Assembly: GCF_014201805.1 (NCBI RefSeq)
Contig: NZ_JACHFK010000004.1
Location: 62,001 to 126,000 of the forward strand
Length of the DNA stretch: 64,000 bases
Source: Deinococcus metalli
GTDB lineage: Bacteria > Deinococcota > Deinococci > Deinococcales > Deinococcaceae
Reading direction: 5' to 3'
Positions 27,053 through 36,795 of this stretch are shown piece after piece. The first letter of the stretch is position 1. Each line of letters begins with the position of its first letter. The translations under genes and the position numbers were made by a program. The notes beneath the pieces were generated by a model. The model ran no database searches, was not told the origin of the DNA, and saw only the letters and a list, made by a program, of their open reading frames with translations.

Positions 27053-27976
27053 TCAGGGCTGACGGGTGACGAGCGTGGCCGGCGCGTACAGTTCCGTGGC
27101 GCTCACCTTCTGGCCGCCGAAGACCCGCTCGATCTGCTGGGCGACCAGCACGGCCATCTGCGGGAAGTTCTGCTTCAGCGTCGCCTTGATGGGCGAGCCC
27201 TTCTGGATCATGCTCACGGCCTGGCTGGTGCCGTCGATACCCACGACGATGATGTCGTCACGCCCGGCTGCCTGGAGGGCCTGCGCGACGCCGATGGCCG
27301 GTTCATCCCAGCCGGCCCACACGGCCGTGATGGCGCCCTTGCGCGAGTTGGCCAGCAGGATGTTCTCCATCTGCTTGCGCGAGTTCTCGATGGGACCGGG
27401 CACCTGCACTTCCTGCTCGGTCACGACCTTGATGCCCGGAGCGGCCTTGAGCGCCGCGTCAAGCGCCAGGGTGCGTTTGAGCACACCCGGATGCGGCCGG
27501 TACGTGAGCACCACGAGGTTGCCCTTGCCGTTCATCGCCTTGAACAGGTATTCGGTGATGGTCTTGCCCATGGCCGTGTTGTCGCTGGTGGCGTTCATGG
27601 CCATGCCGCTGATGTAGCCGCTGTCGAGGCCGAAGACGGGAATCTTGGCGTCGTTCGCGGCGCGGATCTGGTTCTTCAGCTGATTCGGGTCGGTGCTGAC
27701 GATCACGATCGCGTCCGCCTTCGCGGCGATCACGTCCTCCATGCGGCTGGCGAGCTGTCCGACGTCGCCCTTGGTGTCCACCACGTTCGTCTTCCACCCG
27801 CGTTTGCTGGCCTGGGCCTGCAACGACGCGATCATCTGGTTGGTCGTCACCGACTGCTGGAAGGGCGTCAGGATGGCCACGGTCTTCGCGGAGGCCGCGC
27901 CGCCGGCGAGCATGCCGAGGGACAGCGCCGCCGTCCAGAACGTAAGCCGCATCGTCGCACGTGGGGAATTCACCAT
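27053..27976 (-). CDS. Sugar ABC transporter substrate-binding protein
   Basis: A 307-residue exported protein: signal peptide with cleavage after 'AASA' near residue 30, then 'KTVAILTPFQQSVTTNQMIASL' and a type-1 periplasmic-binding fold with 'GIDGTSQAV'. It is RbsB-like. GAGGAG precedes ATG 27976 by 8 bases; a second in-frame ATG nine codons in would still leave a signal peptide. It is the first gene of the minus-strand transporter operon, downstream of the GH43 lipoprotein gene and separated from it by a strong terminator. Confidence 0.88.
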   Translation of the reverse strand: MVNSPRATMRLTFWTAALSLGMLAGGAASAKTVAILTPFQQSVTTNQMIASLQAQASKRGWKTNVVDTKGDVGQLASRMEDVIAAKADAIVIVSTDPNQLKNQIRAANDAKIPVFGLDSGYISGMAMNATSDNTAMGKTITEYLFKAMNGKGNLVVLTYRPHPGVLKRTLALDAALKAAPGIKVVTEQEVQVPGPIENSRKQMENILLANSRKGAITAVWAGWDEPAIGVAQALQAAGRDDIIVVGIDGTSQAVSMIQKGSPIKATLKQNFPQMAVLVAQQIERVFGGQKVSATELYAPATLVTRQP

Positions 27977-28207
27977 GGGTCACTCCTCGTGCGGGCCGGC
28001 CGCACGTCAGGGTCGAGAGGTTGCGTGTTCAAGAACTGTGACTGACGTCATTCTACAGTAGGCGGCCGCCCACCCCCGAGCGCGGCCGGACTGTCTAGGA
28101 CGCGTCAGACTTCCTCGCTGCAGACCGGATGCAGGTCGGAGGCCACGGTGTGACGCGCCCAACGGCGTGTGGGCACCGGCACCTCGGTGCTGGACCTGAA
28201 AACAGGC

Positions 28208-28238
28208 GGGTGGCCGGGAACATTTTCCCCGGCCACCC
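28208..28238 (-). terminator. Terminator after the GH43 gene
   Basis: GGGTGGCCGGG (28208-28218) and CCCGGCCACCC (28228-28238) form a perfect 11-bp stem. On the minus strand it is followed by GCCTGTTTTC. It separates the GH43 gene from the transporter operon, so the latter needs its own promoter within 27977-28207; I could not identify one with a good -35 box. Confidence 0.75.
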
Positions 28239-28252
28239 CCTCTCGGCGCCGT

Positions 28253-30079
28253 TTACTTCAGCGTAGAGACGCGCACGCTGTCGAAGCGGGTGGTGAAGCC
28301 GCTGCCGCCCATCGAGAACAGGCCGATCCGGGCCTGGCCCAGCGTGTGGGTCCACGTGCCGCCCCGGGTCCATGTCACGCCGTCGCGGCTGGAATACGCG
28401 GTGTACGTTTCCTCCGTCGAGGGCGCCGGGCGGGCGCGCCGGACGATCCGCAGCCACGTGTCGGGGCCGGGGGCCGACAGCACCGTGTTGCCGTAGCGCG
28501 GGTAGTGGGCCGGCACCGGGCTGAGTTCCTTGGCGTACTCGATCTGGCGGGTGTTCCAGATGGACACCACGCCCAGCTTGATGAAGTTGTCGTCGTTGCC
28601 GTAGATCAGCACGCCGCCCTGCGCGTAGTTGTAGCAGCAGCCCTGGTCCGGCAGGTCGATGGTCAGCTTGACCTCGACCGCGTAGTCGCCGGCCGGGGCC
28701 GCCTCGGTCAGCACGGAGGCGGAGTTGCTGTCCACATACAGGTCCGCCGCCTGCGTGGCGAAGCGCAGCGCGCCGCCCTCCACGCCGGCCACCCCCGCGG
28801 CCGGCGGCCGCACCCAGCTCCAGCGGGCGCCCAGGGCCGCGCCGTCGAAGTCGTCGCTGGAGTCGGCCAGCGGAGCACCGAGCTCATCCGGTGTGGGCAG
28901 CTGGGGCGTGTACGCACTGACCTGGCCGGGCTGGGCAGCGGGTGCGGGCATCGCCCCGTCGGACGCCCAGTTGCCGGCGCGCACCGTGGGCCAGCCGCCG
29001 ATCCAGTCGAGGGGATCGAGCAGCACGGGCCGCTTGTTGACCCCGCCCGGCGTGAAGTAGGCGTCGTTCGGGTCGATGGCGTGGTACAGCGTCCAGTCCT
29101 GGCCGCCGGCGTCCGTGAACACCGCGTTGTGGCCGGGGCCGACCCAGCGGTTGCCGTTCATGCTGATCACCGGCGTGCCGCCCACCCGCGGATCGAGCAG
29201 CGACACGCCGTCCCGGTCCACGAACGGCCCGGTCGGGGACGCCGAGCGGCCGGCGAAGATGCTGTAGCCCGTCAGTGGCCCGTTGCAGCAGTTGGTGGCC
29301 GAGCCCATCAGGTAGTACCACGTGCCGTGCCGCACCACCTGGGCGCCCTCGTAGCGGTTGTCGAGCGCGACCTCCACCTGGGTGGCGGGGTCGGTGCTCA
29401 GCCCGTCGGCGCTCAGCCGGCGCACCGAGATGCCGCCGAAGTAGCTGCCGTAATACAGCCACGCCTGTCCGGCGTCGTCCACGATCACGTCCGGGTCGAA
29501 CACCCAGCGGCGGTCGGTCGGGGTGCCGCCGGGAGGGGCCTGTGGTTCGACCACGGGCGTGCCGCTGTCGGTCCACGGCCCGGCCGGCGAGTCGCTGGTC
29601 GCCACCCCGATGGCGCTGCCGCCCGCCTTGGTGTCGCTGGCGGTGTAGTACAGGCGGTACTTGCCGTTCACGTACTCGACGTCCGGAGCCCACAGCCCGG
29701 CATCGTCCTTCACCCACGCGGGCTTCTGGGCGAAGGCGTCCCCGATATACGTCCAGTGCACCAGGTCCGTCGAGCGGGCCATGGAGATCAGGTGGAACGT
29801 CAGGTTGCCCTGCGCGTCGACATCGGCGGCGTTGTGCGGGTCCGTGGTGCAGTACAGGTACCACGCCGCGTCGCCGGTCGTACGCGACTGGATCACCGCC
29901 GGGTCGGCGCACGACTGCACCCGGGTGCCGTCCGCCTTCACGACCTGTAGCGGATTGGTGTACGTCAGCCTCACGGTCGGGGACGTGACGGTGTGGCAGC
30001 CGGACAGCAGCCCGAGCGCCACCACGCCCGGCCACACCGGGAAACGGCGGAAGGGAGACGGACGGCCGGGAGTACGCAT
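28253..30079 (-). CDS. GH43 glycosidase lipoprotein (arabinanase/arabinofuranosidase type)
   Basis: A 608-residue protein with a lipobox 'LLSGC' (lipidated Cys28), so it is anchored outside the inner membrane. The GH43 five-bladed propeller covers about residues 35-380, with 'YTNPL', 'SCADPAVIQ' (catalytic base Asp), 'LWAPDVEYVNGKYRLYYTAS' and 'GPGHNAVF'. Residues about 410-608 form a laminin-G/DUF1349-like beta-sandwich that may bind polysaccharide. Known GH43 enzymes act on arabinan, arabinoxylan or xylan. AGGAGG lies before ATG 30079. With the downstream pentose-type transporter, kinase and SDR it suggests release and uptake of arabinose or xylose. Confidence 0.88.
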   Translation of the reverse strand: MRTPGRPSPFRRFPVWPGVVALGLLSGCHTVTSPTVRLTYTNPLQVVKADGTRVQSCADPAVIQSRTTGDAAWYLYCTTDPHNAADVDAQGNLTFHLISMARSTDLVHWTYIGDAFAQKPAWVKDDAGLWAPDVEYVNGKYRLYYTASDTKAGGSAIGVATSDSPAGPWTDSGTPVVEPQAPPGGTPTDRRWVFDPDVIVDDAGQAWLYYGSYFGGISVRRLSADGLSTDPATQVEVALDNRYEGAQVVRHGTWYYLMGSATNCCNGPLTGYSIFAGRSASPTGPFVDRDGVSLLDPRVGGTPVISMNGNRWVGPGHNAVFTDAGGQDWTLYHAIDPNDAYFTPGGVNKRPVLLDPLDWIGGWPTVRAGNWASDGAMPAPAAQPGQVSAYTPQLPTPDELGAPLADSSDDFDGAALGARWSWVRPPAAGVAGVEGGALRFATQAADLYVDSNSASVLTEAAPAGDYAVEVKLTIDLPDQGCCYNYAQGGVLIYGNDDNFIKLGVVSIWNTRQIEYAKELSPVPAHYPRYGNTVLSAPGPDTWLRIVRRARPAPSTEETYTAYSSRDGVTWTRGGTWTHTLGQARIGLFSMGGSGFTTRFDSVRVSTLK

Positions 30080-30666
30080 CGCTGAACCTCCTGAGGTGGC
30101 GAGGGGCAGGGGCTGGCCCGTTCACGTTCCGCCGGGCGTCTGCGCGTGGCGGCTCCGCGCATCCACGCCGGACGGACGGCGGCAACGGGACGGAATTCCA
30201 GCGCGGGGCGACGGGCCATGCGCGACTGGGACGGAGAAAATGGGACAACTCAAGGCTAACACGCGTGCTCCCGCCGTTCGCTGTGGGTGAGCGCTCCATG
30301 AACTCAGCCGTGCCCACCTTGCCCCCGGCCGCCCCGCGTCGGCGCGTGCCGGTCGAACCGCACCCGACGGGACGTTGCCACGCTGACATGCTGCGCGGCG
30401 AGTCCACCGCGGCCAGTCCACTTCGGGGCGGTGTGCAGGCTCCATGTGCGCCGGTGTATTGGACGCCCATGAAGACGCGTTCAGCCGATTCGGATGCCGT
30501 GCGAGAAGTTGTCTAAAGGCAATTCACCCGCCCTGGACGGCATGGTGACGTGTGACACCACGCTGCCGGCCCACCCTGCAGCCGACCGCTCCCTCCCGGT
30601 CCACGGTGCCGGGTACGGGGCGAGCGGGCAGGGCGACTGGACGGCGGCGGGCGCACGGGAGGCGAC
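30080..30666. other. Gene-free interval between the GH43 and small membrane-protein genes
   Basis: No frame here has a ribosome binding site, local codon use and homology together. It must hold the divergent promoters for the GH43 gene (minus) and the small membrane-protein operon (plus), but I see no convincing -35/-10 pair. Confidence 0.5.
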
Positions 30667-31074
30667 ATGAACGCACAACAGGTGGCGAGGGGGCTGGGCT
30701 GGTTCAGCCTCGGCCTCGGAACCGTGGAACTGCTGGCCCCCGGTCACGTGGGCCGGTTCGTGGGTGCCCGCGCGGCTCAGACCCACGGCGGGCTCGTCCG
30801 CGCCTACGGGGTGCGGGAAGTGATCGCGGGGCTGGGCCTGCTGACCCAGCCGGCCGCTGCCGCGCCGTGGGTGTGGGCGCGGGTGGCCGGCGACGTGCTG
30901 GACCTCGCCACCGTGGGCCGCGCCCGGCCGGACGAGCCGCACGCCCACCAGCGGCTGACCCGGAGCCTGCTGATGCTCTCGGGCGTGACACTGCTGGACG
31001 TCCTGGTGGCGCGGGCGCTGAGCCAGGCCGCGTCGCCCTCGCCGGCGCGCCGGATCGCCGCCCACGCGGCCTGA
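30667..31074 (+). CDS. Small integral membrane protein, function unknown
   Basis: A 135-residue protein with three or four hydrophobic segments rich in Gly, Ala and Leu ('GLGWFSLGLGTVELLAPG', 'VIAGLGLLTQPAAAAPWVWARVAGDVLDL', 'LLMLSGVTLLDVLVA'). I do not recognise a named function. GGGAGG lies 4 bases before the ATG. It is 16 bases upstream of the SRPBCC gene, and the zinc dehydrogenase follows, a three-gene set that I take as one operon. Confidence 0.75.
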   Translation: MNAQQVARGLGWFSLGLGTVELLAPGHVGRFVGARAAQTHGGLVRAYGVREVIAGLGLLTQPAAAAPWVWARVAGDVLDLATVGRARPDEPHAHQRLTRSLLMLSGVTLLDVLVARALSQAASPSPARRIAAHAA

Positions 31075-31090
31075 CAGGGAGGACATGAGC

Positions 31091-31839
31091 ATGACGACCC
31101 ACGACCAAGCCCGACGCGACAGCCCCCAGAACTCCAGTCCGGCCGACCGCCTGCTGTTCGGCGGGCTGGCCGTCGGCCTCATCGCCCTGAGCGTGCGCCA
31201 GCGCGGAAGCGTCGGGGTGTTCCTCGGAGCCGGGGGCGCCCTTCTGCTCGCCGGCGCGGCGATGGGAGAGGGCCTCGGCCCTGCCCTGACCCATGTGCGC
31301 CGCACCGAGGACGACCACATCCGCGTCCAGAAGGCGATCACCATCGGCATGAGCGCCGACGACCTGTACAGCTTCTGGCGTCACCTGGAGAACCTGCCGC
31401 GTTTCATGCAGCACCTGGACTCGGTGACGACCCAGGACGGCGACGGCCGGCGCTCGCACTGGGTCGCCCGGGCGCCCGCCGGTACGCATGTCGCGTGGGA
31501 CGCCGAGATCACCGCCGACGAACCTGGTCGCCGCATCGCGTGGCGGTCGCTGGCCGGCGCCACCGTACCCAACGAGGGCGAGGTCGAGTTCCGGCCGGCG
31601 CCGCAGGGCCGCGGCACGGAACTCCACGTCTCGCTGACATACCGTCCGCCGGGCGGCAGCCTGGGCGCGACCGTCGCCCGGCTGCTGGGCGAGGACCCCG
31701 AGATGCAGGTCGCCCAGGACCTGCGGCGGCTCAAGCGAGTGCTCGAGGTCGGGCACGAACCCACCACCGAGGGCCAGTCCAGCGCCCGCAAGGGGCCGGC
31801 GAAGGCGGAGGCCAAGATGTACGACAACCGGAGAACCTC

Positions 31840-31843
<4 letters not shown>
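31091..31843 (+). CDS. SRPBCC-family protein with N-terminal membrane segments
   Basis: A 250-residue protein. Residues about 17-65 hold two hydrophobic segments; residues about 75-215 form a START/SRPBCC (cyclase/dehydrase-like) domain: 'IRVQKAITIGMSADDLYSFWRHLENLPRFM' and 'RIAWRSLAGATVPNEGEVEF'. SRPBCC folds bind hydrophobic ligands. The start is placed at ATG 31091, eight bases after GGGAGG (31077-31082); ATG 31085 is too close to that site. Its stop overlaps the GTG of the dehydrogenase gene. The hydrophilic tail is rich in Lys, Glu and Ala. Confidence 0.82.
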
Positions 31844-33051
<1,208 letters not shown>

Positions 33052-33129
33052 CGGCGGGGCCAGCGCGTGCACGGCCATTCATGAGTCCATCGTTGCTTGA
33101 ACTGCGCTGCCGGGGCCGGCACCATGAAT

Positions 33130-33135
33130 CACACT
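33130..33135 (+). promoter_or_regulatory. -10-like box that selects the start of the next small gene
   Basis: CACACT followed by 6 bases and ATG 33142. The same box and spacing precede the AraC-type gene and the SDR gene at 54383. Confidence 0.4.
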
Positions 33136-33141
33136 GACGCC

Positions 33142-33351
33142 ATGCCCTACATCGCCAGCGATCTGTTGAACCCTGGCCAACGTCTGACTTTCCGGACCAC
33201 CGGCTCGCACCACCGGTACGTGTTCAAGGACTCGAACGCGTCCCCGAAGGTCGGAGACCGCATCCGGATCGGGAGCCACGTGCGCGTCATCACCAAGATC
33301 GAACGGGCGAACCTGCCGGGCCAGCTCGTCGCCATCGTGCACGCCCATTGA
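33142..33351 (+). CDS. Small conserved-looking protein, function unknown
   Basis: A 69-residue protein starting 'MPYIASDLLNPGQRL' and rich in beta-type residues with an 'VGDRIRIGSHVRVITKIER' core, suggesting a small beta-barrel of the SH3 or OB kind. No named family is recognised. There is no RBS; CACACT six bases before ATG 33142 suggests a leaderless mRNA, which favours this start over ATG 33124 upstream. The gene stands alone between the zinc dehydrogenase and exonuclease III genes. Confidence 0.6.
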   Translation: MPYIASDLLNPGQRLTFRTTGSHHRYVFKDSNASPKVGDRIRIGSHVRVITKIERANLPGQLVAIVHAH

Positions 33352-33450
33352 TGGACCTCCCGGCGCAGCGGTGAAGGCGCCCGGGTCATGCCATCATCGG
33401 CGCACCGTGACTGTTCCTGCCCTGCCACCGTACGCTCCAGGCGGGTCGCC

Positions 33451-34221
33451 GTGAAGCTGGCGACGTGGAACGTCAACTCGCTGACCGTGCGGCTGCCGCA
33501 GGTGCTGGAGTGGCTCGACCTCCACCAGCCCGACGTGCTGGCGCTCCAGGAAACCAAGGTGGTCGACGAGCGCTTCCCCGTGGCGGCGCTGGAGGCTCTG
33601 GGGTACGGGAGCGTCTTCGCCGGTCAGAAGACCTACAACGGGGTGGCCCTGCTGTCGCGCCGGCCCCTGGACAACCCGAAGGTGGGTGTTCCCGGTCTGG
33701 ACGATCCTCAACGCCGCGTCGTGGCCGCCACCGTGGGTGACGTCCGGGTGGTGTGCGTGTACGTGCCCAACGGGCAGCAGGTGGGCTCGGAGAAGTTCAC
33801 CTACAAGCTGGAGTGGCTGGCGGCCACCCGGGCGTGGCTTGAGGCTGAACTGGCCGAGCACACCCGCGTGGCCGTGATGGGAGACCTGAACATTGCCCCG
33901 GAAGACCGCGACGTGCACAGCCCCAAGCGCTGGGAGGGCCAGGTGCTCGTCAGCGCGCCGGAACGCGACGCCTTCCGCGGGCTGCTCGGCACCGGCCTGC
34001 ATGACGCCTTCCGTCTGCACCCCCAGCCGGAGCGGGTGTTCAGCTGGTGGAACTACGGCGCCCTCGCCTTCCCCCGGAACTGGGGCCTGCGGATCGACCA
34101 CATTCTGGTCTCGGCGCCGCTGGCGGCGGTATGCCAGAGCTGTGAGATCGACGTCGGCCCGCGGGGGCACACCCGCCCGTCGGACCACGCGCCCGTGATC
34201 GCCACCTTCGCGGACCCCTGA
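33451..34221 (+). CDS. xthA: Exodeoxyribonuclease III
   Basis: A 256-residue member of the exonuclease-endonuclease-phosphatase fold: '[10 protein letters not shown]' start, metal ligand Glu in 'LALQETK', 'NGVALLSR', '[15 protein letters not shown]', 'RIDHILVS' and the catalytic 'SDHAPV' end. It is an AP endonuclease / 3'-5' exonuclease of base-excision repair. The start is GTG 33451 because family members begin at exactly 'KLATWNVNS'; the upstream in-frame ATG 33388 would add 21 non-conserved residues. The gene is transcribed alone. Confidence 0.93.
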   Translation: MKLATWNVNSLTVRLPQVLEWLDLHQPDVLALQETKVVDERFPVAALEALGYGSVFAGQKTYNGVALLSRRPLDNPKVGVPGLDDPQRRVVAATVGDVRVVCVYVPNGQQVGSEKFTYKLEWLAATRAWLEAELAEHTRVAVMGDLNIAPEDRDVHSPKRWEGQVLVSAPERDAFRGLLGTGLHDAFRLHPQPERVFSWWNYGALAFPRNWGLRIDHILVSAPLAAVCQSCEIDVGPRGHTRPSDHAPVIATFADP

Positions 34222-34767
34222 CGCTCCTGCCGAGGAGGCCGCTGGCAGGAGCGCTCCCCCGAGTGGCAGGTGGGGCCAGAACTTCGGGCGACCGAGGATG
34301 GCGGCCGTTCGTGCCGGTCGCGGCCGAACTGGATACGCACGCCGGGTTACTCCAAGAAGGGACGGTGCAGGAGGCCACCCTGGTCAGAGTGTTCGTGTGC
34401 TTCTGGGCCGAGGCTCCGCCTACGCTCCGGGCGACGTGACTGTGCGGGTGGGGGAGAGTGCCCGCTGGACGAAGCGGCACCGCCACGTCGGGCAAGGGGG
34501 CGCCGAACACCATGACGTTCACCTGGGCGGGCACAGCCTCCACCCCGCTTTGACGGCGAGTTCGGGCTCCGCCGTATCCACGGCCAGACCGGATCCCTGG
34601 GCCACGGCTGTGCGGCGGGTCAAGGTACCTTCGGCGTCTGCTTACTCCAGGCTGCAATCGCCCGCACTTTGCTTGGTTCGACCGGTACCGGACGGGACAC
34701 CGTTCTGGCGCATGGTGAACGCTGTGCCGAGTGGCATGAAGGTCCTCGCTCTCGCGGAGGTATGACC
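34222..34767. other. Long interval after exonuclease III, with a possible cupredoxin remnant
   Basis: Most of this stretch carries no gene I can support. A plus-strand frame at 34406-34570 gives a short piece reading like a cupredoxin strand pair (listed separately). A strong RBS near 34756-34760 belongs to the Gly/Gln/Ser-rich gene. Confidence 0.5.
34406..34570 (+). pseudogene. Possible fragment of a cupredoxin-like gene
   Basis: The frame reads '...YAPGDVTVRVGESARW' followed by an HH-D-V-H segment and 'ALTASSG', similar in order to plastocyanin-type copper proteins (FxPxxVTVxVGxxVxW then HDV). There is no signal peptide, no start with an RBS and no C-terminal CxxH(x)nM copper site, so if it is derived from a cupredoxin it is broken. 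The resemblance is short and may be chance. Confidence 0.2.
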
Positions 34768-34956
34768 ATGACTCAGGGGAACAGCGGCAACACCAGCGGC
34801 GGCAATCAGGGCGGTCAAAGTGGGAACCAGGGCGGCCAGAGCGGCGGCAGCCAGGGCGGCCAGAGTGGTCAGGGCGGCCAGAGCGGCGGTAGCCAGGGTG
34901 GCCAGAGTGGTCAGGGCGGCCAGAGCGGGCAGAGCGGCGGTAACCAGGGGCGCTGA
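34768..34956 (+). CDS. Gly/Gln/Ser-only repeat protein, probably disordered
   Basis: A 62-residue protein. After the first few residues it contains only Gly, Gln, Ser and Asn, arranged as repeats of GGQSG and GGSQGGQSGQ, with one Arg at the end; no aromatic, acidic or lysine residue is present. The DNA is a matching tandem repeat. CGGAGG (34755-34760) lies 7 bases before ATG 34768, which favours it over ATG 34762. A hairpin at 34986-35017 and then the manganese catalase gene follow in the same direction. Composition resembles hydrophilins or low-complexity proteins made under desiccation, but no family is recognised. Confidence 0.7.
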   Translation: MTQGNSGNTSGGNQGGQSGNQGGQSGGSQGGQSGQGGQSGGSQGGQSGQGGQSGQSGGNQGR

Positions 34957-34985
34957 CGCCCACCGACACACGTGAGGCAGGCAAC

Positions 34986-35017
34986 ACGGCAGGCGGTCTC
35001 GACACACCGCCTGCCGT
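34986..35017 (+). terminator. Hairpin between the Gly/Gln/Ser protein and catalase genes
   Basis: ACGGCAGGCGGT (34986-34997) pairs perfectly with ACCGCCTGCCGT (35006-35017) across an 8-base loop. It is followed by TGTGTGATGG, not a T run, so it may be a weak terminator or an mRNA-stability hairpin that separates the two genes' expression. Confidence 0.5.
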
Positions 35018-35096
35018 TGTGTGATGGCACACGCCTCAGCAGAGCGCGGCGCGTCCTGGCACCACCGGGACAGGCCACGGCTACGGGAGAGAGCGA

Positions 35097-35945
35097 ATGT
35101 TCTACCACGACAAGCAGTTGCAGTACACCGTCCGCGTCGATACCCCCAGCCCCGTCTTCGCCAAGATGCTCCAGCAGGCCATCGGGGGCGTGGAGGGCGA
35201 GATCCGCGTGTGCCTCCAGTACCTTTTCCAGTCCTTCGGCGCCCGCGGTCCCGCCAAGTACCGGGACATGCTGATGGAAACCGGCACCGAGGAGATCGGC
35301 CACATCCAGATGCTCGCCACGGCCGTCGCCATGAACCTCGAGGGTTCGCCCGCCTACCTGCAGGAGGAGATGGCCAAGGCAGACCCACTGCTGGCCGCCA
35401 CGCTCGGCGGCATGGAACCGCGCCAGTTCCTGTCGGCCGGCATGTCGGCGCTGGCCGCGGACGCCAACGGGGTGCCCTTCAATGGCTCGCACGTCTACGC
35501 CAGCGGCAACCTCGCCGCGGACATGTACTCCAACGTGGCCGCGGAAGCCACCGGGCGGGTGCTGGCGTGCCGCCTGTTCGACATGACGGACGATCCCGGC
35601 ATGAAGGACATGCTGCGGTTTCTGATCACCCGCGACACCATGCACCAGCAGCAGTGGCTGGCGGTGATCGAGGAACTCGGCGGGCATCCGGGCAGCCTGC
35701 CGATTCCCAACACCTTTGACCAGGCGCAGGAGGTAGAGGGACTCAGTTACACCTTCCTGAGCACTGGCGTCGCGGGGGTCGAGGCGCCCACCGGCCGCTG
35801 GACGAGCGGTCCCTCGCTGGACGGCCGGGGGGAATTCACCACGATGGTCAACCGGCCACTCGGGCAGGAGCCGGTCCTGGCCCCACCGATCCCCTCCGGA
35901 TACGCCGAACTTCAGCAGATGACCGACGAGGGTGCCACCCGGTAG
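35097..35945 (+). CDS. Manganese catalase
   Basis: A 282-residue non-haem catalase. The ferritin-like bundle carries the dimanganese ligands: Glu in 'GGVEGEIRVCLQY', Glu and His in 'TGTEEIGHIQML', Glu in 'AAEATGRVLA' and the late His in 'RDTMHQQQW'. Family members disproportionate hydrogen peroxide. GGGAGA precedes the ATG. The C-terminal 80 residues form the usual extended tail over the neighbouring subunit. The upstream gene for the Gly/Gln/Ser protein may be co-expressed; a terminator at 36177-36199 lies 230 bases downstream. Confidence 0.92.
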   Translation: MFYHDKQLQYTVRVDTPSPVFAKMLQQAIGGVEGEIRVCLQYLFQSFGARGPAKYRDMLMETGTEEIGHIQMLATAVAMNLEGSPAYLQEEMAKADPLLAATLGGMEPRQFLSAGMSALAADANGVPFNGSHVYASGNLAADMYSNVAAEATGRVLACRLFDMTDDPGMKDMLRFLITRDTMHQQQWLAVIEELGGHPGSLPIPNTFDQAQEVEGLSYTFLSTGVAGVEAPTGRWTSGPSLDGRGEFTTMVNRPLGQEPVLAPPIPSGYAELQQMTDEGATR

Positions 35946-36176
35946 GCCACCTGCCACAGCGCTCAGAAGACGCTGGACTGGGCTGCAGTGCACGACTGGG
36001 ACCCCCGATTGCCCAGAGCCGGGGTGGTCTCGTCGATCCGGCCGATGCAACTCGTTGCCTCTGTCGCGTTTAAACCCCAGTCTCGTCCACGCTGAGCCGG
36101 GCGGCATCTGTCCCTTGCCATAGAGGGCGGCAAGGGGCATCCTTTAGCTCAGTTTCCCAACAATTCAAGAGTTCGG

Positions 36177-36199
36177 TCCGCCCGCTGGGGCGGATTTTT
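36177..36199 (+). terminator. Rho-independent terminator downstream of manganese catalase
   Basis: TCCGCCC (36177-36183), loop GCTG, GGGCGGA (36188-36194), then TTTTT (36195-36199). Confidence 0.75.
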
Positions 36200-36494
36200 C
36201 ATGTGGTGAGAGTCAGGTGTCAGGCGCCGGATTCCGCCCGGCCAGGCCGGTGCAGCAGGTCGGTTGGTGACGGCCGGATGTCCCTCAGATCGGTGCGGAT
36301 GAGGCTGCGCCTTCCCGGCGGACCTGGGAGAGCGGAGTGGTGGCGTCGGGAACCCCGTGCCGCACACGGAGTAGGGCGAGCGGCGTACAGTCCAGCGCGT
36401 GATCCCAGTCCAATCGGCCCCGCGTCCTCCCGACAAAAGGCTGACGCGGAGCAAACGTTCGTTGCGTACGCTGGCCTCGTACCAACAACACAAG

Positions 36495-36542
36495 CCGCCC
36501 GGGTGAAGGCGGTCAGGCAGCCCCACACCGGTGGGGCTTTTT
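36495..36542 (+). terminator. Double hairpin with rho-independent terminator, no gene in front
   Basis: A CCGCC/GGCGG hairpin (36495-36512) is followed by GCCCCAC (36520-36526), loop ACCG, GTGGGGC (36531-36537) and TTTTT (36538-36542). The strand and T run mean it stops plus-strand transcription, but the nearest plus-strand gene ends at 35945 and has its own terminator. Confidence 0.7.
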
Positions 36543-36561
36543 CATGGTGGGAACGCGCAGC

Positions 36562-36795
36562 CTACGGGCGCGTGCCCAGGCGGTTGCGGACGAGTTCCAG
36601 AAACTGCATGCCCATGTCGTGCGTGACGGTCGGTGCGGGCGGCGTCTGCACCGTCCAGTGGGCGTGTTCGGCCCGCAGATAGTACTCCCCCTGCTCCTCG
36701 TCCAGGTAGCACGCCCACTCGACCTTGTGCATGTCCAGGAAGGCCGTGATGAACGCGCTGCTGGGAAAGCTGAACCGCTCCTGTTTGAGGGCCAT
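36562..36795 (-). CDS. Small protein of unknown function
   Basis: A 77-residue protein with mixed charged and aromatic residues ('FITAFLDMHKVEWACYLDEEQGEYYLRAEHAHWTV' region) that looks like a compact alpha/beta fold; I do not recognise a family. ATG 36795 is preceded by TAGGGT (minus strand, 36807-36802) with a 6-base gap and no RBS, indicating a leaderless start; GTG 36801 would start inside that gap. It converges with the double-hairpin terminator at 36495-36542. Confidence 0.6.
   Translation of the reverse strand: MALKQERFSFPSSAFITAFLDMHKVEWACYLDEEQGEYYLRAEHAHWTVQTPPAPTVTHDMGMQFLELVRNRLGTRP

Larger units (their letters stand above)
35946..36561. other. Interval with two strong plus-strand terminators and no gene
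   Basis: No frame in this 616-base stretch has the local codon signature. The terminators at 36177-36199 and 36520-36542 both face the plus strand. The first can serve the catalase gene; the second has no gene in front of it, so a non-coding transcript of up to about 320 bases between them is possible. Confidence 0.5.

Noticed and set aside
28043..28050. TGACGTCA palindrome upstream of the pentose transporter
   Set aside because: Eight bases without extension or a second copy are too little to call an operator.
36203..36682. Plus-strand frame of 159 codons through the terminator at 36520
   Set aside because: It reads through a strong terminator, has no RBS and its residues are a typical arginine/proline-rich shadow frame.
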